The notes beneath the pieces are model-generated. The model was given only the letters and a program-made list of their open reading frames with translations, had not been told where the DNA came from and did not search any database. A stretch of DNA of 64,000 bases from Tistlia consotensis USBA 355 (lineage in GTDB: Bacteria > Pseudomonadota > Alphaproteobacteria > Kiloniellales > DSM-21159): contig NZ_FWZX01000001.1 in assembly GCF_900177295.1 (NCBI RefSeq), forward strand, positions 632,631 to 696,630, written 5' to 3'. Of the stretch, positions 63,823-64,000 are shown piece after piece. The translations under genes and the position numbers were made by a program. Position 1 is the stretch's first letter. Each line of letters starts with the position of its first letter.

Positions 63823-64000
63823 ATGGACGAGGAGCGCGACTTCAGCGACGGCGAGCTCGAGCGCTACGCGCGGCATCTGGTGCTGCCGGAGATCGGTGAG
63901 GCCGGCCAGGCGAAGCTGCTCGACAGCCGGGTGCTGGTGATCGGCGCCGGCGGGCTCGGCTCGCCGCTGCTGCTCTATCTCGCGGCGGCCGGGGTCGGCA
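63823..64000 (+). CDS. moeB: Molybdopterin-synthase adenylyltransferase (MoeB/ThiF family), N-terminal part
   Basis: The first 59 codons are visible and the gene continues past the right edge. [42 protein letters not shown] is the canonical start of the E1-like MoeB/HesA/ThiF family, with the ATP-binding GAGGLGS. It adenylates the C-terminal glycine of MoaD-type sulfur carriers. In relatives it commonly follows dut, so the cassette at 58.9-63.8 kb appears inserted between them. A TTG at 63814 is an alternative start. Confidence 0.88.
   Translation, partial: MDEERDFSDGELERYARHLVLPEIGEAGQAKLLDSRVLVIGAGGLGSPLLLYLAAAGVG

Overview
The window is a high-GC (about 70 percent by eye) alphaproteobacterial chromosome segment, most likely Rhodospirillales in the broad sense. 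The clues are hopanoid glycosyltransferase HpnB at the left edge, dnaA-dnaN-recF-gyrB running away from rpsT, the block mutM / ubiE-ubiB-coaBC-dut, an FNR-type regulator with its four iron-sulfur cysteines, and a TRAP transporter. Genus was not determined. The taxonomy rests on recognised protein families and gene order, not on a database search.

Layout. 0-5 kb: HpnB end, a TetR/SnoaL-like pair with tandem operators, an MscS-family channel and a cobalamin-binding-protein homologue. 5.3-9.8 kb: a co-directional operon (small unknown, TreT-like glycosyltransferase, PEP synthase, SpoIIAA-like) behind an FNR-type box. 9.8-15.6 kb: a membrane/ferredoxin/class III cyclase fusion, DUF1289, an EamA transporter, transaldolase and asparagine synthase. 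15.6-20.2 kb: TRAP transporter operon with its GntR regulator, divergent from an amidohydrolase. 20.2-29.9 kb: exported metallo-hydrolase, orphan FecR-like protein, purC, tRNA-Arg(ACG), an OmpA-like lipoprotein, cupin, a cytoplasmic gamma-glutamyltransferase homologue, DUF4864, YeiH plus LysR, and gpt.

29.9-34.3 kb is a scarred accessory island between gpt and panC. It holds a 5'-truncated RHS/YD-repeat protein whose C-terminal tip drops sharply in GC and carries a GHSYG lipase-type elbow. A lipoprotein gene overlaps its stop codon (ATGA) and is a natural immunity candidate. Next come a frameshifted scrap of gspE, a stop-interrupted small exported gene, and a gspE copy cut off exactly at its Walker A motif. 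This is the typical look of a polymorphic toxin/immunity locus assembled by recombination.

34.3-58.9 kb is mostly housekeeping: panC-panB, an FNR regulator with an FNR-type box in its divergent promoter region, exported GGT, a PBP1A-class enzyme, an orphan PAS histidine kinase, gyrB, recF, dnaN, dnaA, rpsT, enoyl-CoA hydratase, mutM, ubiE, ubiB, coaBC, dut and an Rrf2 regulator.

58.9-63.8 kb, between the Rrf2 gene and moeB, is a four-gene cassette I do not recognise and consider the best candidate for an undescribed system. Two paralogous small helical proteins share an N-terminal block ending in a Gly-Gly at identical positions (33-34). A papain/C39-like cysteine peptidase lies between them, and an 804-residue protein with two degenerate Rossmann-type nucleotide-binding segments follows. 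One paralogue carries a roughly 64-residue Ala-Pro linker. Function is unknown; a protease-processed peptide or effector system is an inference.
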